64,000 nt of DNA from Isoperla grammatica (Eukaryota; Arthropoda; Insecta; Plecoptera; Perlodidae), in contig OX246745.1 of the NCBI GenBank assembly GCA_945910005.1, positions 6,499,091-6,563,090 on the forward strand, in the 5' to 3' direction. The notes below the pieces were generated by a model. The model searched no databases, was not told the origin of the DNA, and saw only the letters and a list, made by a program, of their open reading frames with translations. Position 1 is the stretch's first letter. Each line of letters begins with the position of its first letter. Positions 10,108 through 22,624 of this stretch are shown piece after piece. Made by a program: the position numbers and the translations under genes.

Positions 10108-12065
10108 GACTAATATAATAGTTAACTAATTAGTTTCGACCATGTCAAGCCAAAGCCTTGTGAGGGAATATTTGATATTTACTAGTGTAAAAGTGGGACA
10201 CTCGCGTGCCAACTCAATTTGATGGTAGGCTGTTTAAAAAGTTGTATTGATGACAAATATAGGTCGTCAAATTATAATTTGTGGCGCATGGAACAGAAAC
10301 ATCATGTATTTTCTGGGAGGCAGGATTTAATACCAATGCCAATGTTAGTACTACCTTATACTAATTTACACCTCTTGAGCTCAAATAGATTTTGAGGACA
10401 GATGGATTGTTCTTTTGTAATTCTTTCATAGTGAAAAATTGTTCCTAAATTATTATTGTCAAAATGTTAGTGTTTTCCCAATCTGTTCAATTGAGACGAG
10501 ATTTAGAACCAACATAATTGTGGCATTGTTAAAGTATGTTTCTCTACACAAATGTGCTCATAGTAGCAGTAATTACAATCCGTGTACGGCCGCGAAGTCA
10601 CCTCTTCTCCTAACCTCAACATCTAAGCCGTCTTTAAATGAGTTCACTAATTGATCTAGATGAGTCTAGCTTCGTCCAATTAAGGAGGAGAGGTAGTCCG
10701 GTAGTTCGCACTGTCAAAACAATGCAAAGTTAAAGGTTTTTGAAAGTAATATCATGAGAACGCTACTCATTATTGAAACTTAAATGTGATATTATATATT
10801 ATGTGGTTTAACCTACTATGGGGGGGTGGGATTTAAAAAGTTTCACATATTATTATTAATCAATACAGCATAATAAAAGATACTATAAAATAAAGTACTT
10901 CACCAATAACCACCGTAATGATTAAAATATTTAAAACCATCAATACAGTTTTTATTTCTATTTCCCCTAGTTTTAATATTATTATTAAGACACCCTCTCC
11001 TGTAAACGTAGATGGTTGGTAAAGTGATCTCAATACAATTTAGATAGAGGGCATAAATTCTATTATTATCGCAGTACTTCTGATAGGCATAAGTGCTTGA
11101 AAAAGACACACCCACTTGATATGCCTAATTGAACCTCCTCTCTCTACGTTTGTGTATGCAACCAAATTGAGTCCGCAAACATAACTTCTTTGAGTAAGAG
11201 CAGTTAATTGTAAACTAATACTACTTTAATACTACGTCTACATATTTAATACCGACGTTTCTCCTGTAAATAATTTTTGCAGCGTAACAAGACAATATAC
11301 CTTATTGTGATAACATCGTCAGACACGTGTATTCCTGCATGAATATACCATATTAATAATTAATAATGTAATATTGGCCTATTCATTACATTCCCATAAC
11401 ACCACTATTAGGCAAAAGGTCTCTTAGAGCATTTTTTTTTATATATATAAAAAGTAAAAAAGGGGGAAGAGTTTATGTGCATTTACTACTGTCGGTCTCA
11501 CTAGTCAGGTATCTGTTTCTCATTCTATTAATGCCTAGCCCCATACCACAAATACTGCAAGTAGGTGTATACATCTAAGTTAGGTCCAATAACAAAAGCG
11601 CATAGACCATTTGTGTGGACTATCCCACTATCCGCCGAGATCCGAAATGTGTCGGAGAATTCCACTTTATATAAAACTAACTCACTGTTTAGGCCTATAT
11701 CTTTGCGCATTCGGCTGCTGCTTACTGTATCGTAGCGTTTATCGTTTTTGTTTACGTGATCTGTTGTATTTCATATTGATTTCACTATTGTGTTTATGAA
11801 GTTAGCTTTTCAGAGTGTTCAAAACGTGGATCAAAAACAAAGTCCTACGTAATAACTATGGAATGTAAATTACGTCCACATTGTTACATGGTTTGATAAA
11901 AATGGTCCATTCCTGGCTATAATCAATATTGTTTGGATAGTGTGTGTGGACCAACACATCTTTAGTTTTTGACAGACAAATGAGAAACGTTAATCCTCAC
12001 ATGTTTCACAATAACCCCCTTAATAAACTGTCGTCAATATCTATCGCAATGTTATGAATTTAACT
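10108..12065. other. Intergenic, possible decayed LINE end
   Basis: No host exon found. The minus strand at 10900-11115 is open for 71 codons and vaguely resembles a LINE polymerase C-terminus (..LYLNCIEI..IKTRGNRN). This is weak evidence. The segment also contains the 3' flank of the ACOX gene. Confidence 0.3.
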
Positions 12066-15000
12066 TTAAAGGTTTCCTTTGAGGAATGGCTTAAGGTACT
12101 TATGGAAGGATATATTGACTGGCTCTTGATTGAGAGGGCTCTTCTGTGCTTCTTCAAACAGTCTCTCGTAGACCCGTCCGTCGTAAGCCCCGAGTGCAGA
12201 AGACAGGATCTCGTCACAGATGTCGAAGCCGTCCACGATTCCAACTGCGTTGGGTCGGATCTGAGTAAGAAGGGTTTCCATCCAGTTTTGAACGCCGTCT
12301 ATGTCTCGAGGCGAGATGCTGGCAAACTGCAACAAGGAAATACGTGACCTTTCATTAGCTTTTTTTTTCACATATCTTATACCCAAGTACAGTATTATAC
12401 ACTATTTATATTATACCCCCACTGAAAATTATCTTGTAACTGAGTAGTTAGGCCACCACTATAAATACAAATTTGTTTAGCCTATTTTATTTTATTTCAT
12501 TACAGTTGAACTTTGACAGTATCTAAAACCTATTCAGGCATTTAAGGATGATCCCAGTAATTTCTATGAAATCCTTCATGTTTTTATTTTTGGAACCCCT
12601 GCTTCTTGTACAGACTCTGCTGGTACAAGCGATAGCGCTTACGAAATATCTAGTCCGGCCAAATCAATCACAATGGCATATGAGAGAGAAACCAACTAGG
12701 TTCCCTATTATTCATTGGTGATGAATGTGTCTTACCCTTAAGAAGTCCCCTGTTCTTTGAAGAAGCCAATAGACTGCATAGAGTTCACTGAGCTGGACCA
12801 TGACTGTTTTAAGCTGTTTGGATATTTCCAATGTTTGCACCATCACCACGAACTTCTCGACTATGAACGCTCTGCAATGGGCCTCGGAACACTGGGCTAG
12901 CTCGATGGACGTCATGTTCCACGCATCTTCCGGCCTGATTCCACCCTGAAGACGCCTCTCCATGTTGTCCGCAGCTAGCTTTATCTTGCTGTAAACAGCA
13001 TTACCTTTTATTAGAGATCTGTGCTTGTTTAGTTAGAAACTAGAAATAAATGCTGAGCATACAGCTCTACTTTGAATACAGGCTGGACAGAATAGCCTGA
13101 GTGATCCTGAGTGATCTGGTTAATGAGAGAAAATTAGATTTTGAGTAAATTTATCAAACATTTTTTTAGTAAAGAAGTATTAATGCTAGCATACGTTGTA
13201 TTTGAAGCTCTTTCATTAAATCATTTAGAACAAAGCTGTACAAATATCTTGTTTGAATCATGTGCTGCTACCTAGAAAGAAGTTTGCTAAGCACATTGAA
13301 GAATAACTGGACATGAAAGGAAGAGAACTTGGTGTGCAGTAACGTGATAGTCAAGTGGTTTATGCTAAAAAAGCACATCTCTGTTGTGTTCTAGCCCCAG
13401 ACGTCATACTCATATCATAACTAGGGACCCTGAGAAATATCCCGTTTCGTAATAAAAAAAATCTTTTACTTCAGTGTACAAACCCAAAATTAACTACTTC
13501 ATTTCGTCATAAAAACACCATTTTAATCACAACTCATCAGCGAAATAAACAACTGCAGCATCAACAACAGCCGAAATTTTTGTTTGCTGTCGGCCGTGTT
13601 CGATAATAATATTTTCGACTGTGTTACGGTCAGAAATACATAAATTTGGAATTGTTGATTTCAATGCCAAGTTATCATTATATAATATATGTTTGTGTTA
13701 CAACACTGAACATAGTAGAAAAAGTTCCTGTTTTGCATCAAATTTATCAAAAAACAAGATAATTGCCTGTATTTCGCTACTAAAAGTAAAAACAGATTCA
13801 GCTTTAATTAGTGAACAAAATCATTCACAAAATTTGGAATTCTTAGTCGTAACTCACCCTGCAGCCACTTCCTTGAAGGCTTGGATGACGGCATCGATGT
13901 TGTTTTCCCAGGGAGGGCGTCGGTTGCTCTTGAATACTGTCTGAAGATACTCGACGGTCGGTGTCATGGGCTGACCACTGGTTGCCTGTTGCCAAGCCTT
14001 CATAAGGTACCTAACACGTAAATACACTTGGTTTATCTCAACTCATGCAGTGTTCTTCCCAGAGCCGGCCTGGGTAGTATGAGTGTTCTAGGAGTGTGCG
14101 AATCAAACTTTTTTCGTTTCGAATCCGGATCTCAAATCCTGAGCAAAAATATTCGCAAATCCAAAGATTTGTTAACCCATCAAGCCAAATTAATTCAGTT
14201 ATTAATTAAGACAAGATTTATATATCAACAAAACAAAGCTCCAAACATACTTTTACATGACACTCGCAAAAGCGTGTTATGATCCCCGCAACCCAGACGT
14301 ACTAGTGAAGCTAGACAAACCTTGCAGTCTGCAGCAGAAGCACCGTGTTCTCTCCCTCGTAGGTACAGGCCGCAGTGACAAGGCCGTAGGTGGCAGGCAA
14401 GTTACTACATGTCATGTAACCATGGCCCCCGCAGCCCAGACGTACTAGTGAAGCTAGACATACCTTGCAGTCTGCAGCAGAAGCACTGTGTTCTCTCCCT
14501 CGTAGGTACAGGCCGCAGTGACAAGGCCGTAGGTAGCAGGCAAGTTACTACATGTCATGTAACCATGGCCCCCGCAACCCAGACGTACTAGTGAAGCTAG
14601 ACATACCTTGCAGTCTGCAGCAGAAGCACTGTGTTCTCTCCCTCGTAGGTACAGGCCGCAGTGACAAGGCCGTAGGTGGCAGGCAAGTTACTACATGTCA
14701 TGTAACCATGATCCCCGCAACCCAGACGTACTAGTGAAGCTAGACATACCTTGCAGTCTGCAGCAGAAGCACCGTGTTCTCTCCCTCGTAGGTACAGGCT
14801 GCAGTGACAAGGCCGTAGGTGGCAGGCAAGTTACTACATGTCATGTAACCATGGCCCCCGCAGCCCAGACGTACTAGTGAAGCTAGACATACCTTGCAGT
14901 CTGCAGCAGAAGCACCGTGTTCTCTCCCTCGTAGGTACAGGCCGCAGTGACAAGCCCGTAGGTGGCAGGCAAGTTACTACATGTCATGTAACCATGGCCC

Positions 15001-18000
15001 CCGCAAGCCAGGCGACATATCTCCACAGCAGACGCAGCATCCGAAGTGCAAACCGCTTTTAAACAGCACGAGATGGCGTGGAGCTGAAACATGGTCCAAC
15101 CATTCATTGGGCTAGGTGGTCTTGTGGATTTATTCCTGCTTCCAACGCAGAAGGTTCAGGGATCAATTCCCGGTCCAGACTGGGTTTTTTTAACTTTGGA
15201 ACATGACTTTAGTCTATTGGTGTACACATGAATGGTGACTTTGGAGCCGTCATGATAACAAAGCAAGCACATAATAACTTGTATTAATGTCCCCCACTGA
15301 AAATCAGTTATTGTAACTGAGTGGGCAAGACTATAAATACACATTTATTTTAGGGATGTGCGCTGTGCACTTTTCCGAGTCGAGTTGAGTTCTAGTTCGA
15401 GTAGCAATAACCAACGAGTTTCGTTGGTTCACCGAGAGGTTACTTTTTCTTCAAAGTCGATTTTATAATCGATACTTAAGCTGTTTTTGGATACTGGTGC
15501 TACCTATTGGCAGTATTCTTAACCACATTGTAGATAATTAAACACTGATTAAAACAGAGCTTTAAAAAGTAAATGTAATTGAACTCGTTTTGGAGATATT
15601 CATGACTAAACACACGAAATAACATTGCAAATGGGCGCCACGCGAGGCGCAAGCCCGACCACGGCAACACTGCGCGACGTCACGGCTGGGCCGACCAATG
15701 AACTTATAATGATATTTGGCTGAAATTCACAACATACACTATCGTAAGTGTGCTTTTAACTTATCTAAAAAAAAAAAAAAACGGGTGTCACCGGTCTACT
15801 TTTTGAGTTGTTTTGACCTAAAGCTCAATCGATCAAAACTACTCAAACTCAACTCGTTTTTGGTGAAAAAGTAGAACACCTCGAGTCGAGAAGTAACAGC
15901 TGGACCAAACTCGACTTTACGAGTAGCATGGCTACTAGAACTAGGCCTAGGCCTACAATGGGACCTGGCACAAGAGGTCTAGGCAATTAGGTCTAGTACC
16001 AAGGTCTAGCTCGACCTGGGTCTAGAGATACTGGCCCTAGAAGGTCTATGCTAGACCCTAGCAGGTTCTTGAAACATAATGGGCCTAGGCCTAGGCTTCA
16101 GTGAACTTGTAGGCCTAGTTCTCAAGGGTTCCCTTTCATTTGTTTGGCTGCCACTTTTACATCATCCACACTTTCATCGATTAGTTCACAAGAACCGAAG
16201 GCAGTTCAGTTTTTGCGTCTTAACGGAAGTATAGGCCTAGGCCTAATATATATACATAATACAATAAGCATTGTCTGCGAGTGCACAGTCCCTGTCTATC
16301 GATCTGCTCAATAATGATCGATAGATGACTTTTTCTTCTAAGTCGATTGTATAATCAATATTTAAGCTATTTTCGGATACTGACGCTACCTATTGGCGGT
16401 GTTTTTAACCAGTTGAATACAATGGCTCAGTCCGACTGAGCCGTCGTATTCAGTTAGTCTGAGTCAGTCGATCAAAACTACTCGAACTCGACTTGTTTTT
16501 CGTGAAAAACTCGAACACCTCGAGTCAAGTAGTAACTACACGACCAAACTCGACTTTTCGAGTACTCGAACACCCCTACTAAAAATTGTTAATTCCGCGT
16601 GTTTTTTATAATGAGTTAAGCGATAAACGAATAGCCGCCTAATGTGAGTACGGTAGTGTGTGTGTTATAATGCCGCACCTCGGGCAGTCTCTCCATATCT
16701 CCGGCCTCAAGCTCGGATGTGACGTTGTTGTACATGTCCCACAGCCACGTAGCCGAGAAGCGCATCGCAAACACAGTCGCCAAGTTAGGGAACAGTTTGA
16801 ACTGCTGCGTGCGGTAGTCCATGATCTGTGGTTCGCGCTCTCTGCCAACAAACAACATGCACACTTCTTAAATCTTTTCATACCTTTCTCAAATTGCACC
16901 CATGTATTTATTTTATTCCGTAGATTACAAATGTATGGCACATGTATAGATAGGTTACAAAATATGGTACAGAATACACAAATGAGATGGAGCATACTCC
17001 ATCTCGGACAATATGTGCACAAGTACAAATATAATTATCACTAGATATAGGCCTACAGTGAGCATTACACCGTTAACACTGCACTCGTGCAGTCATTGCA
17101 TCACTATGTTGCAAGAAATCCGTCAATGGAGTAAACGGCAGAGGTCGACAAAAAAGATTTTAAGAATAGGCAAAAGAGGTTTAAGGCAGAAGCCTGAGAT
17201 TTCATTAAGGGTGGAAGATAATTGTGGAAGCATAGTAGTATGGACCTTTTGCAAAGAGTGCACGTCTGTGGTGGTCAGTAATATGTCATGCTGCCCTCGG
17301 GTACTGTAAGAGTGTATGGCAGAGTTTGGCAAAAACAGGACTCAGGAATTTGACAAGCCAAACAGCTTCGAAGATGATGAGAAATGTTCGTTTCATTAGT
17401 CATTACATTTAGCGATTTGAAGAAATTCCAGCAGGGGGTACGGGGACTGCCTCCACTTATGTCCGACTCCGATCGCTCTTTTCTGCAGTCTAAAGAGACA
17501 TAGTGAATGAGCGAAGGAATCTATGGGCAAATCAATATGCATTGTTCATAAAAAGAACTGCTTTATTTCAACTTCTAGACACCTGTTTAAATTATTTATT
17601 TACCGATTTTAGTTTTATGTATCGGGCCCAATGCCAAAGGGAAACCTAGCTACTCTTACCCTGGTTTTAGTTCAGACTGGCGTCTGACGGCGCTGTATCT
17701 TGTAGCAGTGGTAACAGCTTTCGAGAGATACCCCGCCATATCGTTCAACAACACTACTCGTACAAACATCATTGTTCCATATGTAAGCTTGTCGCTGGGA
17801 GATTTCACGTACTCGCCATCCTAGAAGCCCAACGGAAAACACGTGTTAACTCCATGCAGTGCACTTATGGTTAAAATTACTTAACAATGCTTTAAAATTT
17901 TTGCAAAAAAAATAAATGACAAACTTTGAGAATTTTACTTTGTTTCAATAATATCTTTTTTTTTTAATTACCATCTAGTCTTGGTTTGTGTAAGTAAATC

Positions 18001-21000
18001 TTAAAATTTAAAGTTGTTTTACTGAATGAAGCATTCAACAGTGTAGTAATAAAAAGTAGTAGTGTACTTTATTTGCAAGAGCAATTCACTCTTGAGACTG
18101 TAAAGCAGTGTAAAATTCAAAACTAATTTTAACTAGTATCAGAACTCGTATTCTGTATTTAGTAAGCAAACATAAACCTGTAAACTCAAAGGGCAGAGCA
18201 AACAACGATCACTTGACCTTCCCTTTGACTGAGTCACCATTTGATACAATAGGATATATTTATTAGGGATGACATCGGGTAGTAAAATCTGGATTCGATT
18301 CCAGCCCCTCAAGGATTCGGGTAACCTGAATCCTAGAAGTGTAAATCACGTCGCTCAAAATGTTATTTGAAGGCCATTGACCGCCCGTGGCAGAAGCTGC
18401 CAGCGTGAGTTCTGACAGCCAGTGATGACGGTTGGGAAGGGGTGGGGGTAGGCCGAGATCCAGTGGGAGCACAGGCATACCAGAACTCGCCCGCAGCAAT
18501 TACATGACATAAAATAGGCTTAGTCTATTTTTTGACAAGCCGATAATGGGTACATAACGGAGCGGGAAAGTATTTTATGGAATGGAAACAAGTCATTTTG
18601 TTATCACCATTGTTGGCGCATTGTAAAACATACAACAATTCAACTAAAAATGTTCCACATTAAGATTCGAATCCCTAGAATGGATTCGGGTAATTTTTGG
18701 ATTCGGGTAACCCGGATACCCGATGTCATCCCTAATATTTATTCATTCATTACAAAGTATTTTCAAGAAATTGTTATCTAAAAGAATGTATAGGTATAGT
18801 CTAGATAGAGATCTTTAATCCAACTACAAGTGGGAAGTATCTATTCTATTAGGCTACTAGTTACAACTTACAACATCATTTGGACTACAGGGATAGATTT
18901 ATTTTCTCAGGCAACTAGTTTTGCTTGATCAGAATTAACTACGTATAGGAATATTCATCTAGGGTGCCAAAAACAAGGAAATGTATGCAATTTATTTTTA
19001 CAGTACCGTAGTCTGTTACCGTATTTGCTACTTAGACCCAGCCTTTAGCAGGCTGTGAATCATAGCTGGCATCAACAAAACAATATGATGAGTCATTGTA
19101 ATGAGTATTTAGGAAGCTTGCACCATCTCTCCCATCATAGTTGTGAGGCCTGTAAATTTATATATTCACCTCTAATACTTTAGCATTCTTCATCAACATA
19201 TTTTCTCGAGGAATGCGAACGTGATCGAAACCCAGGTATCCATTATTTGTAGCGTTCATGCCGAGCTTTGTTCCAATTTCTCCTATCTTAATACCAGGCA
19301 TTGGTTTGTGTGTTTCTTCGTCCCTCAACTGTACAATGAATGGATGTATCCCATGGCATTTACCATTGGTGTGAAGCTGCGCTACCACTACTGCATAGTT
19401 GGCAGTGTGACCAACTAAAAAACAAAATATAATCTGTTCAGGAACTGTTACATAATATATAATGTACCAACTACCAAGATAATGTCTTAATATTTCTCAT
19501 TGAAAAGATAAGGATATAGTATCAATACGTTTATCTCACTCCATTTTTCCACACTATATGTATTGTTGGCAATTCCACACTGCTACATAAATGTGACATT
19601 TCATTTTTATTGGTAGAGAGTGATTAACTACTAAGCAAGGAGACAGTGTTGTCTGCCAACATCCCTAATTAATACATGCTTAATTATCTAGGTTGTAACT
19701 TGTGAGCATAATTCTTCCTGATTTCCAACAAATTGTTCAATCGTTTTATTGACGTCGGACAAAATGCAATGTCATGATAAAAAAATGTTAAAATTAGACA
19801 ACATTATGGCAACACGATATTATTGGCAAAAAAGTGCCAAAATCGATTTTATAATAAAAAATGTTGCAGACCAGTCACCAATATAACATACACATGATAT
19901 ATAACAAACATTTTATGTAACACTATAATCTGAACAAAAACAAAAACAAATGTACAGTACTAAACTGTTGAGTTATCAATTTGTGTATTTATCATGATAT
20001 TTCTGGCAAAAGTCTAGTATCTCAACTCTAGTAACTTACGTCCTCCGGGCCACCATTTGTAGGAGGTCAACGTTGGACTGTTGAGGACAAACTCCTGAGT
20101 TCTCGGGTCATAATGGGAAGTGGTTTCAAGACCCCTGATGAATGTTCCATGTCCCAGTTCTGTCTAAAAACACACTTTATTTAATATGCAAATAATAAAT
20201 CCCTTCTCAAGTCAAGGACATAACTAGCAGCATGTAAAATAGTGTTTCATGCTATAGATTATAAGTGACATATAAAGTGAACGAATATTTTTGCAAAAGT
20301 TGCACAGTGCTAGTTTTACTAAAACCAATGTTTCCTGAACAGGAAAAACTATAACCTTGCCAAAAATGAAGATCCAGGGCCCGGATTCACGAGAGGTTCT
20401 AAGTCTTATTTTGGTCTTATCTCTAAGACCGGCCTAACTTTGAACATCTTGTAAAATCAGACTCAGGTCACATGAAAAGTTCCGATTCCTGGTGAGAACA
20501 AGGATATAACGAACATTCCAATAACATGTTTTAAAATCTGTTCTAAGATATTTCGTTGGTTTTATAAGAGGTTCAAAGTTAGGCCGGTCACAGAAATGGG
20601 TGACTCCTATCTTGAACGAGTGTGCATGAAAGGAACGGCAATGCAGACCAGTACGTATGTTGGCTTACCTGGGCATATGTGCCGATGATATCACAGTTCC
20701 ACGCTCTACCCATCCAGACTGCTTGTTGTTCGGGTGAGCCTTGCCCCATGATGGTGGGAAGAAACATCACGTAATGTAACGTCAGAGGATTGCCGTCTTT
20801 CAGCATGGCAGATCCCAACATTCCGCCCAGTACTTGCCTATGACAAACACAAAGTTATGTCTCGGTCATAGGCGTGAGCACGACCCAGGCCTATTCGGCC
20901 CAGGCAGGACCTAATGTGTCAACTTGGCGGTCGGGTCACGCTGGAATCCAATTCCTTTAGACCGGCCTGGGCCGAGAGCAGTTTTACTTTAAACTTAACT

Positions 21001-22624
21001 TTAAATTAGTCTTTAAATTAAAATGCACTGTCAGTAGCGCATTTTTACCCAGAGGCACACTTCACCCGGGGCTGCGCAAATAATTTTTAATTTATTTAAA
21101 TGTCTTAAAATCGCGTTTTAGGCCATAAAAGTTAGTGCATCAACCGAAAAATGTTTCGTCTATGGCGAAATTGCCTCCCGCGGCTCGGGCTTCGCCCCAG
21201 ACCCCAGCTGTACCACGCCATCTTGTGCCGGGTCTAATGTTAGACGCTGCGCACGCCTATGGTCTCGGTCCAGAAAGCAACTAGACTGCTTTGTCTTTGT
21301 CTGCGTTATCTCGGTTGTACTTTGTGAGTGATAATCAAAAGTTTAGGCTTATATCAAGAGAGTAGCACTGTGTAGCACTAATTTGAGCAGTAAACCATGG
21401 ACCCACCAAGTACCCAACACTATGTTTCTACAGGTTTCTAACTTTTCAAATTGAATATGATTTTTAGATATATTTTTTTTTTCCTTCTTATGCCAAGATG
21501 GCTTTTTCAGCCATTCTTTTGTCTTACTATCCAATATAAAACAGCTAGGAGCCATATTGGATAGGTAAAAGCAAAGGCCTATTTGTATTTAATTAAAATT
21601 TTATCCATTTATAACTTAAGTTACACTGAGGATGAAAAAATGGGACATTTAGATCCAGTCTATGGATCTATACTAGCCTATACTAATGATAATGATAATG
21701 ATTTGTATCCTGAAATAAATATGTAAATATAAAATGAAGGTTATTGATTAAGAAAATGATTGTGATACTAATGATAACGATAATGATTTGTATCCTGAAA
21801 TAAATATGTAAATATAAAATGAAGGTTATTGATTAAGAAAATGATTGTGATAGATTGAAATTAATGATATTGTGAGAATAGCATAATCATGCTAATATAT
21901 TAATGAATGGATAACAAGATGAAATTTAGTTTGTGGTAGAGTTTTAACGTCTTGCGGGAGCCAATTCCATACAACCGCTTCCCGTTGGTAAAGAGAATGT
22001 TAAAAGAAGTGGTGTTCTTACCAGGAGGGTGAAATATTATGTAAGAAAGTAAAACTTCAAACTTATTGGTCTGGCCACACTTGTTTGATGACAAATGACT
22101 ATGTAACAGCTGAGCATGACCTCAGGCAACATTTCAATAATCGAGAGGGCCGTACACTATTACTAGTCACATTAAGGTCCAGTCTTACAATATCCCAATA
22201 TAACTACTTATTCGTCGAATAGCTTGTTCTCTCCATGGCAACCACCAATCAAAACCCTTGAAATCTTCCAAATAGCTTAATTGCTACCGTACAAACAACA
22301 TTCTTATTAGGAGATTGTAAGACCGGCCCTAAAACAAATAAAAGCAATTTTAGTTGAAATATTTGAATGAGACTAGGAATAGAGTACAGTCCTATCAACT
22401 CTTCAAATATTATCCGCCTGTTTTACTAGGGTTTCTGTTTTTAAATAGCCTTGGGTGTTTTTCTTACTTAAAGATTTCCAAGTCCCCTCCCTTGTCTCTC
22501 AAATCTGTTACTTTCTTGAAGAGCAGACAGGCTTTCCTCACAGCTTGTTCATACTTCTCCTTGTGGCTCAGGTATTCATTTGGAACCTTATCCTGGAAGT
22601 CAGGATCCGACAGAAAGATGTGCT
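12066..22624 (-). CDS. ACOX1: Peroxisomal acyl-CoA oxidase, 5'-partial (ten exons)
   Basis: FAD-dependent oxidase that performs the first step of peroxisomal beta-oxidation, converting acyl-CoA to trans-2-enoyl-CoA with H2O2 release. In gene order the exons are 22624-22468, 20837-20669, 20163-20040, 19414-19170, 17820-17660, 16841-16679, 15083-14893, 14010-13858, 12988-12736 and 12326-12066. All ten join in phase with GT-AG introns into about 625 residues, so roughly 40 N-terminal residues (one exon) are missing. Landmarks in order: [30 protein letters not shown] (FAD and substrate region); [74 protein letters not shown], which holds the catalytic glutamate; and the C-terminal domain [21 protein letters not shown]. 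The chain ends KPFLKGNL, without the SKL-type peroxisomal signal usual for ACOX1. ACOX1 is preferred over ACOX2 or ACOX3 by overall resemblance. Confidence 0.95.
12395..12480 (+). repeat. SINE tail fragment in an ACOX intron
   Basis: CCCCCACTGAAAATtATCTTGTAACTGAGT plus the following TATAAATACAAAT matches the tail of the SINE at 15105-15345. No tRNA-like head is present. Confidence 0.55.
14281..15009. repeat. 143-bp tandem array containing an ACOX exon part and its splice donor
   Basis: Five units, 143 bp apart. The highest-coordinate unit is the 3' part of the real ACOX exon (15083-14893) together with the start of its intron. The other four lie inside that intron. Each unit carries, in ACOX sense, about 107 bp of exon ([12 protein letters not shown] to LLLQTAR) and about 36 bp of intron with its own donor (GTATGT in four, GTTTGT in the most distal). 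Readthrough past any donor meets an in-frame TAG three codons on. Four single-base differences between units inside the coding part all fall at synonymous third positions. Confidence 0.95.
15105..15345 (+). mobile_element. tRNA-derived SINE in an ACOX intron
   Basis: A tRNA-like head (GGCTAGGTGGTCTTGTGG, then GGTTCAGGGATCAATTCCCGG) precedes a body with GTGACTTTGGAGCCGTCATG and CCCCCACTGAAAATCAGTTA. The same body recurs at 61870-62180 and, as a tail only, at 12395-12480. Confidence 0.7.
15351..16578. mobile_element. hAT-like element with ACTCGAGT-type motifs and internal duplication
   Basis: It begins TAGGGATGTGCG and ends CGAACACCCCTA, ends compatible with the TAGGG hAT MITEs nearby. Segments 15439-15530 and 16316-16410 are duplicates (AAGTCGATT...ATACTG.TGCTACCTATTGGC). 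So are 15818-15930 and 16455-16578 (ATCAAAACTACTC.AACTCGACT). Motifs built on ACTCGAGT are dense at both ends. I see no 8-bp target duplication, so boundaries are less certain than for the other hAT elements. Confidence 0.55.
18264..18734. mobile_element. hAT-type MITE with GGATTCGGGTAACC motifs
   Basis: TIRs TAGGGATGACATCGGGTA and its complement bound 471 bp. It is flanked by a perfect 8-bp target duplication ATATTTAT (18256-18263 and 18735-18742). GGATTCGGGTAA-type motifs are repeated near both ends. It lies in an ACOX intron and has no coding capacity. Confidence 0.9.
20374..20590. repeat. MITE-like element, copy 2 of the GGATTCAC family
   Basis: CCCGGATTCACGAGAGGTTC, AACATTCCAATAACATG and ATAAGAGGTTCAAAGTTAG match the element at 2428-2673. 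The right inverted end is not preserved. It lies in an ACOX intron and abuts an exon. Confidence 0.5.
20867..21261. mobile_element. hAT-type MITE with CATAGGCGTG ends
   Basis: Ends CATAGGCGTGAGCA and its near-complement TGCGCACGCCTATG bound 395 bp. It is flanked by a perfect 8-bp duplication GTCTCGGT (20859-20866 and 21262-21269). On the minus strand it carries the GGGGTCTGGGGC.AAGCCC.AGCCGC module also found in the composite element at 24465-26430. It lies in the first visible ACOX intron. Confidence 0.88.
21681..21850. repeat. 85-bp tandem duplication
   Basis: Two adjacent, nearly identical 85-bp units (TACTAATGATAA..GATTTGTATCCTG...). They lie just beyond the probable LINE end at 21895-22080 and may be its duplicated 3' UTR. 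Confidence 0.9.
21895..22080 (-). mobile_element. LINE 3' end fragment
   Basis: Read on the minus strand, one frame gives [19 protein letters not shown] followed by QDVKTL, the usual C-terminal signature (..WN.LP..V) of CR1/Jockey-like LINE polymerases. It lies in an ACOX intron on the same strand as the gene and is not part of the oxidase. Confidence 0.45.

Noticed and set aside
14266..15062. Series of five similar 60-84-codon plus-strand ORFs as a repeated protein
   Set aside because: They are antisense shadows of the 143-bp array whose coding sense is ACOX on the minus strand.
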